A DNA stretch of 64,000 bases from an uncultured Coriobacteriaceae bacterium (GTDB lineage: Bacteria; Actinomycetota; Coriobacteriia; Coriobacteriales; Eggerthellaceae). Below the pieces are notes generated by a model. That model made no database searches. It was not told where the DNA came from and worked only from the letters and a program-made list of their open reading frames with translations. Each line of letters begins with the position of its first letter. Position 1 is the stretch's first letter. The translations under genes and the position numbers were made by a program. Positions 24,244 through 34,200 of the stretch are shown one piece after another. The stretch is from NCBI GenBank assembly GCA_902768975.1, contig CACXMZ010000001.1, positions 105,939 to 169,938 of the forward strand, given 5' to 3'.

Positions 24244-24271
24244 AAATAAGGACCCCGGAGGGTCCTTATTT
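24244..24271 (-). terminator. Terminator after lutC
   Basis: A 12-bp perfect stem (24244-24255 with 24260-24271) ending in AAATAAGG/CCTTATTT has a 4-base loop and lies 27 bases after the lutC stop. It ends the lactate-utilisation operon and could also serve in the other direction. Confidence 0.85.
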
Positions 24272-24297
24272 ACTACTCTAGCTAGAAGCCAAAGAGG

Positions 24298-25014
24298 TTA
24301 ATCAACCAGCACGTAGTAGATGTACATGGGGCCATGAACGCCCTGTACGCGCACCAGTTCGATGTCGGCCGTAGCCGAAGGGCCGCTGATGAAGCAGATG
24401 GAAGAAGAAAGTGGGCCTTCTTGAACCTGTGCTTCAAGGTCCTTCAAAACATCAAGCATGATGGGCTTAATGGTAGCTGCGTCGACAAGAGCAATGTGCA
24501 CTAACGGAAGCAGGCTCGTCGTACGGCCGCAGTTTGCGCCGCTCGGCTGCACAATGGTAGCCGTTTCTGCAATGCCAGCTACAGCATAGGTAATGCCATA
24601 AGCTGCCGCTTCAGCAGCGTCCGCATTGGCCTGACCCTTGGCATTGTCCCAAATGGTCAGTTCGGACACGTTGCCCAGGCCACTTACGGTGTCATAGAGG
24701 CCCGAAGCTGCAAAACGCTCGTCGTTAGCTGCCACAACCGTGCAACTGGCAGGTGCCTCTGGAACGCCTTCTTCGATGATGCCAGCTACAGCCTTGGCAA
24801 TGTCGGCCGCAGGAGTGCGCACCACCGTAATGCCAATCTTGCCAGCTTCTTCGACGAACTTGTCTACGAGCTGTTCCTGGTTCATACCGTCGGTACAACG
24901 CCAGGGCTTATGCTGCCATTCGGGAAGTTCGACTTTTTCGGCAATAGCCGTATGACCCATCTGCTTGGAAATGGGGTCGAGCAGGTCCTGAAGTGTTTTG
25001 TTACCCAAAGCCAT
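24298..25014 (-). CDS. lutC: Lactate utilisation protein LutC (LUD domain)
   Basis: LutC is one of three subunits of the iron-sulfur L-lactate oxidation complex. The 238-residue protein has the LUD-domain pattern: TYAVAGIAETATIVQPSGANCGRTTSLLPLVHIALV and the ending FISGPSATADIELVRVQGVHGP. Its start overlaps the lutB stop by one base (TAATG), so it is cotranslated with lutB. Confidence 0.93.
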   Translation of the reverse strand: MALGNKTLQDLLDPISKQMGHTAIAEKVELPEWQHKPWRCTDGMNQEQLVDKFVEEAGKIGITVVRTPAADIAKAVAGIIEEGVPEAPASCTVVAANDERFAASGLYDTVSGLGNVSELTIWDNAKGQANADAAEAAAYGITYAVAGIAETATIVQPSGANCGRTTSLLPLVHIALVDAATIKPIMLDVLKDLEAQVQEGPLSSSICFISGPSATADIELVRVQGVHGPMYIYYVLVD

Positions 25015-26495
25015 TATTCACCACCACCTTCGGTGCCTTCAGTTTTCTGTACGGGAGCTTCCGCAGCAAGTGGCTTGTGGTTCTTGAACCACGTGCGGAA
25101 GCGGTCCTTCGAAAGACCGTCGAAGTCACGCGTGGATGTCCAGCCCTTAACAACAGGCATCCAGGTGCTCTTCGCGTCGAGAGCGCCCTTGTCGTTGGTA
25201 AACAGACCCATAACAGGGGCACCGGCGCCCATGGCAAACTTGTAGAAGCCAACGCTGGACCACATCTTCTTCAGCAGCTTGAAGACAGGCACTTCTTCGG
25301 AATGGTTCTTGCCCTGGTCCACAATGTTAATACGATGCTGACGAATAAGGTCATGCAGCGGAATAGTAGCCGGGCAATGTTCGGCGCATGCACCGCACAG
25401 CGTGCAGGCAAAGGTCATGGTGTCGATCTTGTCGTAACCAACCATGTTTGCAGTCATAACAACACCCATGGGGCCCGGATAAATAGAGCCGTAACCATGG
25501 CCAGTAATATGCCTGTAAACGGGGCAAATGTTCAGGCAGGCACCGCAGCGCATGCAACGGAACATGGGCTCGAAGTCGGTCTTAAGAATACGAGAACGGC
25601 CATTGTCCATAAGGATGATGTGAGCTTCAACCGGACCGTCGACTTCGTCGGAACGACGGGGACCGCTGTCTACGCTGAAGTAAGCCGTCATCTTGGAGCC
25701 TACAGCACTACGCGGCACCAGGGCTTCCATGGTGTCGAGGGACTGCAGGTCGGGCACGATACGGTCGATACCCACAAAGATGATCTGTACCTTAGGCACC
25801 GAGTCAACCATACGGCCATTACCTTCGTTGGTAATAAGCGTCGGGGAACCCGTAGAAGCAACCGCAAAGTTGCAGCCACGAATACCAACGTCGGCGTTCA
25901 AGAATTCGGTACGCAGATACCTGCGCAGGAAGTGCGTCAGTTCTTCAGGAACCGAAGTGCCTTCATAGCCGCACTTTTCGGTAAAGATGTCGCGGATAGC
26001 GTCGCGGTTGAAGTGCAGAGCCGGCACAACGATGTGCGAAGGCTTGGATTCGGCCTTCTGCAGAATGCATTCGGCGCAGTCGGTTTCGACTACTTTGTAA
26101 CCTGCTTCTTCGAGCACTTCATTCAGGCCCACTTCTTCAGTCATCATGGACTTGGACTTTACTGTGGACTGAGAATTGGTCTTCTCGAAAATGTCGAGCA
26201 CCTCGGCCAGGGCGTCCTGGTCGGTTGGAGCATAGTGCATGATGTAGCCGTTTGCTTCAGCATTTTCGGCAAACATCTTTACGTAATAGTCCAGGTTCTC
26301 GGTGACGTGGTTGCGAATTTCGGTAGCATGCAAGCGCAGCTCTTCCCAACCTTCGCCCATTTCTTCAACAAGCGCAGCACGCTTATTGTAGAAAACTTCC
26401 TGCGCCGTCTTGATGGCGTTGTGCTTAAAGTCGTCCTTCAAGCATTCAGCGACACGTTCGCGCAGGGTAACGTCAGTATGATAAAGAATAGACAT
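25014..26495 (-). CDS. lutB: Lactate utilisation iron-sulfur protein LutB
   Basis: LutB carries the electron-transfer clusters of the lactate oxidation complex. The 493-residue protein has an N-terminal LUD domain and, near residues 310-385, two ferredoxin-like clusters: CMRCGACLNICPVY and CTLCGACAEHCPATIPL. ITGHGYGSIYPGPMG lies between them, as in characterised LutB proteins. It starts 2 bases after lutA. Confidence 0.95.
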   Translation of the reverse strand: MSILYHTDVTLRERVAECLKDDFKHNAIKTAQEVFYNKRAALVEEMGEGWEELRLHATEIRNHVTENLDYYVKMFAENAEANGYIMHYAPTDQDALAEVLDIFEKTNSQSTVKSKSMMTEEVGLNEVLEEAGYKVVETDCAECILQKAESKPSHIVVPALHFNRDAIRDIFTEKCGYEGTSVPEELTHFLRRYLRTEFLNADVGIRGCNFAVASTGSPTLITNEGNGRMVDSVPKVQIIFVGIDRIVPDLQSLDTMEALVPRSAVGSKMTAYFSVDSGPRRSDEVDGPVEAHIILMDNGRSRILKTDFEPMFRCMRCGACLNICPVYRHITGHGYGSIYPGPMGVVMTANMVGYDKIDTMTFACTLCGACAEHCPATIPLHDLIRQHRINIVDQGKNHSEEVPVFKLLKKMWSSVGFYKFAMGAGAPVMGLFTNDKGALDAKSTWMPVVKGWTSTRDFDGLSKDRFRTWFKNHKPLAAEAPVQKTEGTEGGGE

Positions 26496-26497
26496 AG

Positions 26498-27244
26498 TTA
26501 CTCCCTCGCATCCAGAATCTGAGCAATGTGCATTACGCGGATATCGCGGTCCAGACGACCGTCGCTACGCATACGCTCAAGGCCACCCTTGATGTTCATG
26601 AGGCAAGGCACGTCTGCGCCTACCACTACGTTTGCACCAGTATCGATGATGGTCTGGCACTTTTCGTAGACGATTTCACCGGAAATTTCTGGCTGCTTGA
26701 AGGAGAAAGTACCGCCGAAACCGCAGCAACGGTCGGCGTGTTCCATCTCGATGTATTCAAGGCCTTCTACGGCTTCAAGAAGCTTCAGAGGCGGTTCCTT
26801 GATGCCCAGCAAGCGGGTGACATGGCAGCTCTTATGGAAGGTTACCGTGTCGTGGAAGCTGGCACCAAGGTCTGTCTTGCCCAGGTAATTCACGATGAAG
26901 TCCGTGAATTCATAGGAACGCTCGGCCAATTTCTTGGTGCGTTCCAGATAGGCAGGCTCTTTTTCAAAAACGATAGGATAGTCGTTGATTATCGCGTTCA
27001 TGCACGAACCAGTCAGCGAAACGAAGAGGTCGTATTCGGGACGGTCGTAGGCGTCGATAACCATTTTTGCGACGGGAATATTATAGTCGCGATAGCCCGA
27101 ATTAAGCAGACCCTGCCCGCAGCATACCTGCTCGTCGGGCAGCACCAGGTCGCAACCAAGGCGTTCAAGCACGTTTACGGCTGCGATACCAATTTCGGGG
27201 TAAATCATGTCGACCATGCACCCAGGGAAAAACGCAATTTTCAT
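26498..27244 (-). CDS. lutA: Lactate utilisation protein LutA (CCG domains)
   Basis: LutA is the (Fe-S) oxidoreductase subunit with two cysteine-rich CCG domains: FFPGCMVD...VCCGQ in the first half and SCHVTRLLG...RCCGFGGTFS in the second. These cluster-binding motifs are shared with heterodisulfide reductase and glycolate oxidase subunits. The 248-residue size is normal. The ATG at 27244 has a strong AGAAGGAGG site. It is first in lutABC, downstream of the lactate permease. Confidence 0.95.
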   Translation of the reverse strand: MKIAFFPGCMVDMIYPEIGIAAVNVLERLGCDLVLPDEQVCCGQGLLNSGYRDYNIPVAKMVIDAYDRPEYDLFVSLTGSCMNAIINDYPIVFEKEPAYLERTKKLAERSYEFTDFIVNYLGKTDLGASFHDTVTFHKSCHVTRLLGIKEPPLKLLEAVEGLEYIEMEHADRCCGFGGTFSFKQPEISGEIVYEKCQTIIDTGANVVVGADVPCLMNIKGGLERMRSDGRLDRDIRVMHIAQILDARE

Positions 27245-27389
27245 TTATCCTCCTTCTCCCCTTTGCCAAATTGACATGTCTGATAAATAACCTGTTTTGC
27301 TTCGTAAAACAAAACGCATTATCTACTTGTTCATTATGTGGGTACTTGTATGCATTTGCAACAAGTTTATTCCCAGCTTCTGCCTTATA

Positions 27390-27421
27390 AGAAGGCCCCA
27401 CTTAATGGAGCGGGGCCTTCT
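27390..27421 (-). terminator. Terminator between lctP and lutABC
   Basis: AGAAGGCCCC (27390-27399) pairs with GGGGCCTTCT (27412-27421), giving a 10-bp stem. On the minus strand it is followed by TATAAGG. It lies 35 bases after the lctP stop, so lutABC probably has its own promoter in 27245-27389, where a GTTTTGC/GTAAAAC inverted repeat is present. Confidence 0.7.
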
Positions 27422-27455
27422 GTTAAGCGATTAGGGATTCTCTTAACTAAGACCC

Positions 27456-29156
27456 CTAGGCGGCAAGTGGAACGGGGTTCACCCCGAGTGCCATCGCCAC
27501 CGCTACAACTGCAATTACGATTACGCAGTAAACAATCATCGGGACAACATTAGTCTTAATGATAAGACCTTCGTTACCAGATGTGCCTGTCGTAGCGCAG
27601 GCAGCAACTACGTTGTTAACGCAAACCATGTTACCAATTGCGCCACCGTTGTTCTGCAGGGCTACGATGAGAACCTGGGACATGCCAAGCATGGTAGCCG
27701 TTTCAAACTGCAGCGGAGCAAACAGGGTGTTGGAAACCGTGTTAGAACCAGACATGAACGCACCAAGCACGCCGATGAGCGGAGCAATGATGACGTATGC
27801 ACCCTGGAACAGGTCGGCCAGACCCTTAGCCATAACGGTAAGCATGGAAGCGCCAGCGCCCAGGCCGTCAACCAGAACGAGGTCGGGGTTGGTCATGCCG
27901 GTGTAACGGAAGATGTTAACCATAGCAACACCAAAGAACAGAGCGATAGCAGCGCCCTTGACCTGCTTCAGGGAGTTGATCCAAGCCTGCTTGACTTCGC
28001 CGCCCTGCATGCCATGAAGGGCAACCGTAATAAGAGCGGTGAGCACGAAGACCAGACCGGGGCTCCACAGAACAGCCCAGTTCCAGTTTTGGCCAAGAAT
28101 GATACCGCTTTCGCCAGTACCGATGGTGAAGGACTTCATGGCATTTGCCCAGTCCATGCCAACATTCTGGCTTACGCGCGTACCAACCAGCACGAGAATA
28201 ATAATGAAGTAAGGCAAGAAGGCCTTGATGATGTTCATGTCGGACACCTTCGGTGCCGAAACTTCAGACTTGGCCAGCCAGGCTTCTTCCCACTGGCTCT
28301 TTTCTGCGAAGGTCCAGATTTCCTTCGGCTGAAGGAAGCCAGCACGAGCCGTACCCAAACCAACGAGCAGGGTGATAACACCAGCAACGAGGGAAACGAG
28401 CTCGGGACCGATGAAGCTAGCGATAAGCAGATAAATGATGTTGAACACAACGAGTACAAAGATGATAAACGGAATTACAGGAACAACGTCGCCGAAGCGC
28501 TTGTTCGGACCAAACACCTTGCACATAAGGCCAACGCAGAGGATGAGCATAACAAACGAACCAACGGTCAGGTTGAAAGCGGACCACTGAGTCAGAGCCA
28601 TCAGCCATGCGTCTGGATTCGCGCCACCATCTACAACCGCGTCCTTAACTGTGGCGAATGCAGTGTTGGTCGGAGTACCCACAGCACCAAAGCAAACCGG
28701 CGTGGAGTTGCAGATAAGAGCTACAACTGCGGCAGCCAGCGGCGGGAAGCCAACGCTAATCAGCAGCGGTGCAGCCAGAGCAGCCGGCGTACCAAAGCCA
28801 GCGGCACCTTCGATAAACGCACCGAACAGGAAGCCGATTAAGATTGCCAAGATACGAGCGTCCTGGGAAACACCCTTGAACAAACCATTGATAGCACTCA
28901 TGGCGCCAGACGCAGAAAGCGTGTTCATAATCAAGATAGCGCCAAAAATGATAAACAAGGTTGTAAAGGCATCCAAGAAGCCTCTCAGCGTTAGGCCGGT
29001 CATGTCGACAGGACCTAACTGCCAGAATACCCCGGCGATAATGAGCGAAAGCGCCCACGCCAAGGGTAGTGCTCGCGTAGCTGGCCAGTTGAATGCAATC
29101 ATCAACACGACAACTACAACAAGCGGAATAAAAGCGATCAGTGCATACATAGGCAT
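27456..29156 (-). CDS. lctP: L-lactate permease
   Basis: The 566-residue protein has more than a dozen membrane helices and the family motifs of LctP/Lld[23 protein letters not shown] near residue 120 and an [18 protein letters not shown] segment after it. [16 protein letters not shown] and [24 protein letters not shown] follow in the second half. It imports lactate with protons. Together with lutABC it gives a complete lactate-to-pyruvate route. The ATG at 29156 has an AAAGGAGG site. Confidence 0.96.
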   Translation of the reverse strand: MPMYALIAFIPLVVVVVLMIAFNWPATRALPLAWALSLIIAGVFWQLGPVDMTGLTLRGFLDAFTTLFIIFGAILIMNTLSASGAMSAINGLFKGVSQDARILAILIGFLFGAFIEGAAGFGTPAALAAPLLISVGFPPLAAAVVALICNSTPVCFGAVGTPTNTAFATVKDAVVDGGANPDAWLMALTQWSAFNLTVGSFVMLILCVGLMCKVFGPNKRFGDVVPVIPFIIFVLVVFNIIYLLIASFIGPELVSLVAGVITLLVGLGTARAGFLQPKEIWTFAEKSQWEEAWLAKSEVSAPKVSDMNIIKAFLPYFIIILVLVGTRVSQNVGMDWANAMKSFTIGTGESGIILGQNWNWAVLWSPGLVFVLTALITVALHGMQGGEVKQAWINSLKQVKGAAIALFFGVAMVNIFRYTGMTNPDLVLVDGLGAGASMLTVMAKGLADLFQGAYVIIAPLIGVLGAFMSGSNTVSNTLFAPLQFETATMLGMSQVLIVALQNNGGAIGNMVCVNNVVAACATTGTSGNEGLIIKTNVVPMIVYCVIVIAVVAVAMALGVNPVPLAA

Positions 29157-29456
29157 CCTCCTTTTGAACCTAGTCCCGTTGTATTCACCGTCAACAAACC
29201 ACTTTGTTGAAACTCTGCTTGGATTACAGATTTCCTTAACTAGAATTCCACAATCCTTGTTGCATTATACACAACACTCTGCCCGAATGGAGTGGATTTC
29301 TTTGGTCAACGAGCAGAAAAGGGCGGGAACGGATTAATTAGTAATTTTCCCTAGTTTCGTCTACCCCAGACAGGGCCAGATAGGCCATTTCATTCATGGT
29401 TCGAGCCCGTGTCTCGTGTTACAATTCGCCCGTGAAAAAGCGAGAAAGGAACGGTA
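29157..29456. promoter_or_regulatory. Divergent promoter region lctP / zinc-ribbon gene
   Basis: The gap separates the minus-strand lactate permease from a plus-strand gene. A TATAAT hexamer on the minus strand (29269-29264) is a plausible -10 for lctP with a ~100-base leader; the -35 is weak. No ORF, riboswitch or strong palindrome is visible. Confidence 0.4.
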
Positions 29457-29804
29457 ATGGCTCAATGCAGCTCATGCGGAAACCCCATCCCCGACGGTTT
29501 AGCAGCCTGCCCTTCTTGTGGCGCTGCTATTAATAGTAACGAAGTCGTGCAGGACCAGCCCCTCCAAGGGGGAAACGCGGCAGGCACCCATGCAGCCATT
29601 CGTATGAGCTCCATCATTGTTGGGTGTATTAGTTTTTTGATTCCCATTGTTGGTTTGGTTTTATATCTTATTTGGTGGAAAAAGAACCCCCAACGTGCAC
29701 GCTTCGCCATTATTGGCGCCGTTGTTGGCATTGCCTTTAGCATCGTTTTCAACATTATTCCTATGATGCTTGCAGGGCAGTCGCCGCTCGCACTCGGTCA
29801 ATAA
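29457..29804 (+). CDS. Zinc-ribbon membrane protein (115 aa)
   Basis: The N-terminus has a CSSCGNPIPDGLAACPSCGA zinc ribbon (two CxxC pairs), then a linker and two membrane helices (about residues 50-72 and 82-105) separated by the basic loop WWKKNPQRAR. Proteins with this plan are common in Gram-positive bacteria, but their role is not known. An AAAGGAA site precedes the ATG. It stands alone, with convergent genes downstream. Confidence 0.75.
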   Translation: MAQCSSCGNPIPDGLAACPSCGAAINSNEVVQDQPLQGGNAAGTHAAIRMSSIIVGCISFLIPIVGLVLYLIWWKKNPQRARFAIIGAVVGIAFSIVFNIIPMMLAGQSPLALGQ

Positions 29805-29847
29805 CTGAAGCTTCCCTCAGCCTACTATATAAAGGCTTATTTAAAAG

Positions 29848-30237
29848 CTAGTCTTCGGCAAGTTCGGCGGCCCAGTCGATGTCGGTCGGACGACCGAAGG
29901 TGTCGGTGGCAAACGTAAAATGACAGCGGTCCATGTCCACATGCATGCCATCGGCAAATATCACGCCTTCGTCTTGGAGCATTTTGCGCTGCACCTCTAC
30001 CCCACCAAATGCAAAGTTGTCGCAAATCTGCCCGTCCTTGAACACCACACGATGGCACGGAATAGCTTCTTCGGGCTTAGCCGTGGTAGCAGGGCTGGGA
30101 TTATTTCGCAGGGCATAGCCTACATAACGCGCTGAACGCGGGCTGCCTATTATACGCGCAATGTCACCGTAGGTAGTCACGTAGCCATGTGGCACCTGCT
30201 TCACCGCCTCAAACACTTTGTCGGAAAACGCACCCAT
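29848..30237 (-). CDS. MGMT-family O6-alkylguanine-DNA alkyltransferase-like protein
   Basis: The 129-residue protein is the C-terminal-type MGMT domain alone: VPHGYVTTYGDIARIIGSPRSARYVG, then the active-site IPCHRVV with the alkyl-accepting cysteine. Related ATL proteins have Trp in place of Cys and cannot take the alkyl group, so this one could still act on DNA damage. It is 18 bases downstream of the metallo-beta-lactamase-fold gene and probably in its operon. Confidence 0.87.
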   Translation of the reverse strand: MGAFSDKVFEAVKQVPHGYVTTYGDIARIIGSPRSARYVGYALRNNPSPATTAKPEEAIPCHRVVFKDGQICDNFAFGGVEVQRKMLQDEGVIFADGMHVDMDRCHFTFATDTFGRPTDIDWAAELAED

Positions 30238-30255
30238 AATCCCTAAGCGGCAGAG

Positions 30256-31248
30256 CTATGCAACTATTTCGCCTTCGCAATAATCGCGAATGATGGTGGG
30301 AATGGCGTAGGACACATTGATGTCGAAGGCCGCTTCGGGCTGGTAGGGCGCCGTGCCGCCCCAATAGAAAATGTCTTTGTAAGCAGCAATTATTTTTTCA
30401 AGAGGCTGCCCCTGTTCGTGCCTGCTTACTACAAAGTTGCGGATGTAGTCCGCCCAAAAACCCACCGAAACCCACATGTCGGCAATTTCAGCACCGGCAA
30501 GTACGCCATAGTGCGGCGAAACATACACGCGGATGGGAAGGTTGCGCAGACGTTCAATATGTTCGAGCGCACCGCGGAAGGTAATGAGTTCGATAAGGTC
30601 AATCATATAGTGCACGTCTTCGGGCACAGGCACGCTTTGGGGAATGCTTTCGCAAGGCACACCCGCCGTTTCGGTAGACACGAGCAGGCCAGCCGCAGCG
30701 CACCAATAGGCCATGCAGCACTTGGTGTGCCCCACCGCCGAAATGGCCTGGAATTCCATGCTGCCCACCATAAAGGTGTCGCCATCTTTTACTACCACGT
30801 GTACGGGAATGTTGTCGTACACATCCACATAGTCCTCGCCCGCGCCCTTTTCGTTCGCGCGGCTCGTGTTCAGCTCGCGCATGGTTTTGTAGGCGCCAGG
30901 CCGCGTAAACACATAGGCGGCATGTTCGCTCGCAACCACCTGCGCGCCGGGCATGTGCTTGAGCAAATAACCCGTGGCTGCACAGTGGTCGTAGTGCGAA
31001 TGGGTAAGCACTATATAGTCAACTGGCTTGCCACCCGTAATGGCATAAATGTTATTCAGGGTTTGTTCGGCGCAGAAGGCAAAGCCCGTGTCGAACAAGG
31101 CATAAGCACCGTCGGTCGTGGCGAGCAGGTAGGCCTCCCCGCCCAGGTCAGCGCCGACTTGGTAGATGCCGTAGCTTTCGAATTCCCAGGCATTAAAGAC
31201 ACCTTGTGTCTGATTTAACCGAGGTGCATTTTGTTGTATTCCGCTCAT
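30256..31248 (-). CDS. Metallo-beta-lactamase-fold hydrolase
   Basis: The 330-residue protein has the metal-binding motif THSHYDHC (HxHxDH), then GHTKCC and SPHYGV farther on, in the order of glyoxalase-II-like MBL enzymes. The substrate is unknown. Its ATG overlaps the activase stop by one base (TAATG), so it is translated together with that large gene. The frame is open upstream into the activase, but the overlap marks the start. Confidence 0.88.
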   Translation of the reverse strand: MSGIQQNAPRLNQTQGVFNAWEFESYGIYQVGADLGGEAYLLATTDGAYALFDTGFAFCAEQTLNNIYAITGGKPVDYIVLTHSHYDHCAATGYLLKHMPGAQVVASEHAAYVFTRPGAYKTMRELNTSRANEKGAGEDYVDVYDNIPVHVVVKDGDTFMVGSMEFQAISAVGHTKCCMAYWCAAAGLLVSTETAGVPCESIPQSVPVPEDVHYMIDLIELITFRGALEHIERLRNLPIRVYVSPHYGVLAGAEIADMWVSVGFWADYIRNFVVSRHEQGQPLEKIIAAYKDIFYWGGTAPYQPEAAFDINVSYAIPTIIRDYCEGEIVA

Positions 31249-34200
31249 TACAGCACCAACTCTTTTTCTTCTTCGGTTACGGTGCCGTCTTCGGAAAGCA
31301 GGGCTTCTTCGATGTCGAGCACCGCAGCGCAAGACTTGGTTTCAGGTTCAGGGCGGTAGCTTGCCGTACGTGCTGCACGAGCAGCCTCTTCGGATTCAGC
31401 CAGGTTGGCCTTCGCCACGGCAATCATGAGCTTGATGCGGTTAAGCTGGTTCACTTCGCTCGCGCCTGGGTCGTAGTCAACCGCCACAATATTGGATTGC
31501 GGGTACTTGCGCCGCAGCTCCTTAATAACGGCCTTACCCACCACATGGTTCGGCAGGCAGGCAAAGGGCTGGGCGCACACAATATTGGGAGCGCCATGCA
31601 AAATGAGCTCGACCATTTCAGCCACAAGCAGCCAGCCTTCGCCCATGGAATTACAGAGCGAAAGAATTTCTTCAGCATAGGCACCCAGGGTGAAGATGTC
31701 GGTGGGCGCTTCAAAGCGGTTCGACTTTTCCAGAGCCTTGTACAGGGGCTTGCGCACGTGGTCGATGTATTTCAGGGCAGCGCGTGCACCAATGGCTCCC
31801 TTGGTCGAACGGCCGAGCGGGTCCTTCTGGAAGACGCGGCCCACAATGCCAAACAGGAAGAATTCAATGAGGCCCGGAACCACGGCTTCGCAGCCTTCAG
31901 CTTCAATTTGGTCCACCACTTGGTTATTGGCCGTGGGATGGAACTTCACGAGGATTTCGCCCACCACGCCCACGCGCGGTTTGGTGCCTTCGCCTTCCAG
32001 CGGCAGGGTGTCGAAATCTTCGACGATGGCCTGAACAGTCTTGGCGAAGCGCGCCTGCTTTTCGCCTTCGCGCATCTGCTTCTTGCACACGTCCATCCAA
32101 TGGTTGAATAAAGCTTCTGCGCTACCCGGCTCCACTTCGTAGGGGCGCGTGCGATACAGGGCTGTCATAAGCAGGTCGCCATAGCTAAAGGCATAAATGG
32201 CCTGCTTGAGCATGGGCGGCGTCACCTTAAAGCCCGAATTGCCTTCGTCCACATGGCCTTGCAATGCCAGGCCGATAACGGGAATGTGCGCCAGGTCGGC
32301 TGCCTTAAGTGCCTTGCGGATAAGGCTAATGTAATTAGTAGCACGGCAGCCGCCACCCGTCTGCGTAATAATGACAGCCAGGTGGTCGGTGTCGTACTTA
32401 CCGCTGGTAACCGCTTCCATAATCTGGCCCACCGTCAAAATGGACGGATAGCAAATGTCGTTGTTCACGTACTTCAAACCGGCGTCCACCGCACCGTGGT
32501 CCACGCTGGGCAACAGTTCTAGGTTGAAGCCATTTGCATGGAAGACCGGTGCCAACAGCTCAAAATGGTACGGCGCCATTTGCGGTGCCAGGATGGTGTA
32601 GCCCGCGGCTTTCATTTCGGCGGTGAATTCTACGCGTTCGAATTCGGTGCTCGCCACTTCGCGTTTCGTCTTGGCGCTCATGGCAGCAGCAATGGCCGCA
32701 GCCGCCTTGGCTTCCGTGGCGCCCGTCTTGGCTTCGCGGCGCTCTTCGAAGCTCTCAAGAGCTTTTTCACGACGGTCAACGTCAGCAAGCAGTTGGTCTA
32801 TCTTTGCTTCACTGGCAGGGCACGAAGCTGCAAAGGCTTCCGCTTCTGCGCGATTATCAGCGGCGTCCTTGAGGGCAGCCAGCAGCGAACGCACGCGAAT
32901 GCGCACAGCGCCCAAGTTGGATACTTCGTCAATCTTAATAAGCGTATACACCTTGCCCGAAGCTTCCAGGATTTCCTGGACCTGGTCGGTGGTAAGCGCG
33001 TCCAAGCCGCAGCCAAAACTGTTCAGCTGGATAAGATCGAGGTCGTCGCGCATGGTAACCAACTTAGCTGCCGCATAGAGGCGCGTGTGATACATCCATT
33101 GGTCAATCAAACGGATGGGGCGCTCGAGTTTACCCAGATGAGCAACCGAATCTTCCGTGAGCACCGCGAGGCCAAAGCCCGTCAGCAGTTCGGGAATAGC
33201 ATGGTTAATTTCGGGGTCGTTATGGTACGGGCGTCCCGCCAACACAATGCCGTGGGCCTGGTTTTCTTCAATCCAGGCAAGCGTTTCTTCGCCCTTGGCG
33301 CGCATGTCGGCCTTGAACTTTTCGTCTTCCGCCCAAGCAAGTTCGACCGCTTCGTCGATTTCTTTCTGCGTAGGCGCCTTTGCGTACTTGCCCATAATTT
33401 CGGGGTGCGCTTCCACCAGTTCGGCGTAGAGGCGCTTCTTCAGCTTGTCCTTTTTGTCGTACGGGAGGAAGGGGTTCAGGAAGGCTGGCGCGCCCGGCTC
33501 GTTGAGCTCGTCAATGTTGAGGCGCAAGCTTTCCGAATAGCTCATGACTATCGGGCAGTTGTAGTGGTTACCCGCGCCTTCGTCTTCCTGGCGTTCCCAT
33601 TTCGCGCAAGGCATCCAAATGAAGTCAAGGTCCTTTTCCAGCAGGTTCATCACATGACCGTGGCTAATCTTGGCGGGGTAACATGCGTTTTCTGAAGGAA
33701 TGGATTCGATGCCCGCTTCGTAGGTCTTCTTTGTGGACGCGTCGGAAAGCTCCACGCGGAAGCCCAAGTGGTTAAAGAAGGTGAACCAGAAGGGATAGTT
33801 TTCAAACATGTTCAGCACGCGCGGCATACCCACGGTTCCACGCACGGCTTCTTCGCGGGAAAGTGACTCGTAGTCAAACAGGCGATGCGCCTTGTATTCG
33901 AATAGGTTGGGAACGGCAGCGCCCGCTTCCTTGCCACCCGCCAAGGCTTCACCCTTTTCGCAACGGTTGCCCGTAATGAAGCGACGGTGCTTACCGGTAT
34001 TCGGATCCTCGCCAAAGTCGTTTACAGTAAGCAAGCAGCTGTTGGAACAACCCTTGCATCGCAGCGTGCGATGTGTGGGTTCCAGCGCGTCCAACTCTTC
34101 GGCAGAAAGCAGGGTGGATTGGGCGGAAGCTTGAGCAGAATCAGGGCTTTCTGTGGTGCCCGAGATAGCCTCGATGGATTCGGCGTGGCGTACTTCGCTA

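Noticed and set aside
24993..26522. A 509-residue plus-strand frame opposite lutB
   Set aside because: lutB is clear on the minus strand with Fe-S motifs and coupling to lutA and lutC; the opposite frame is a shadow.
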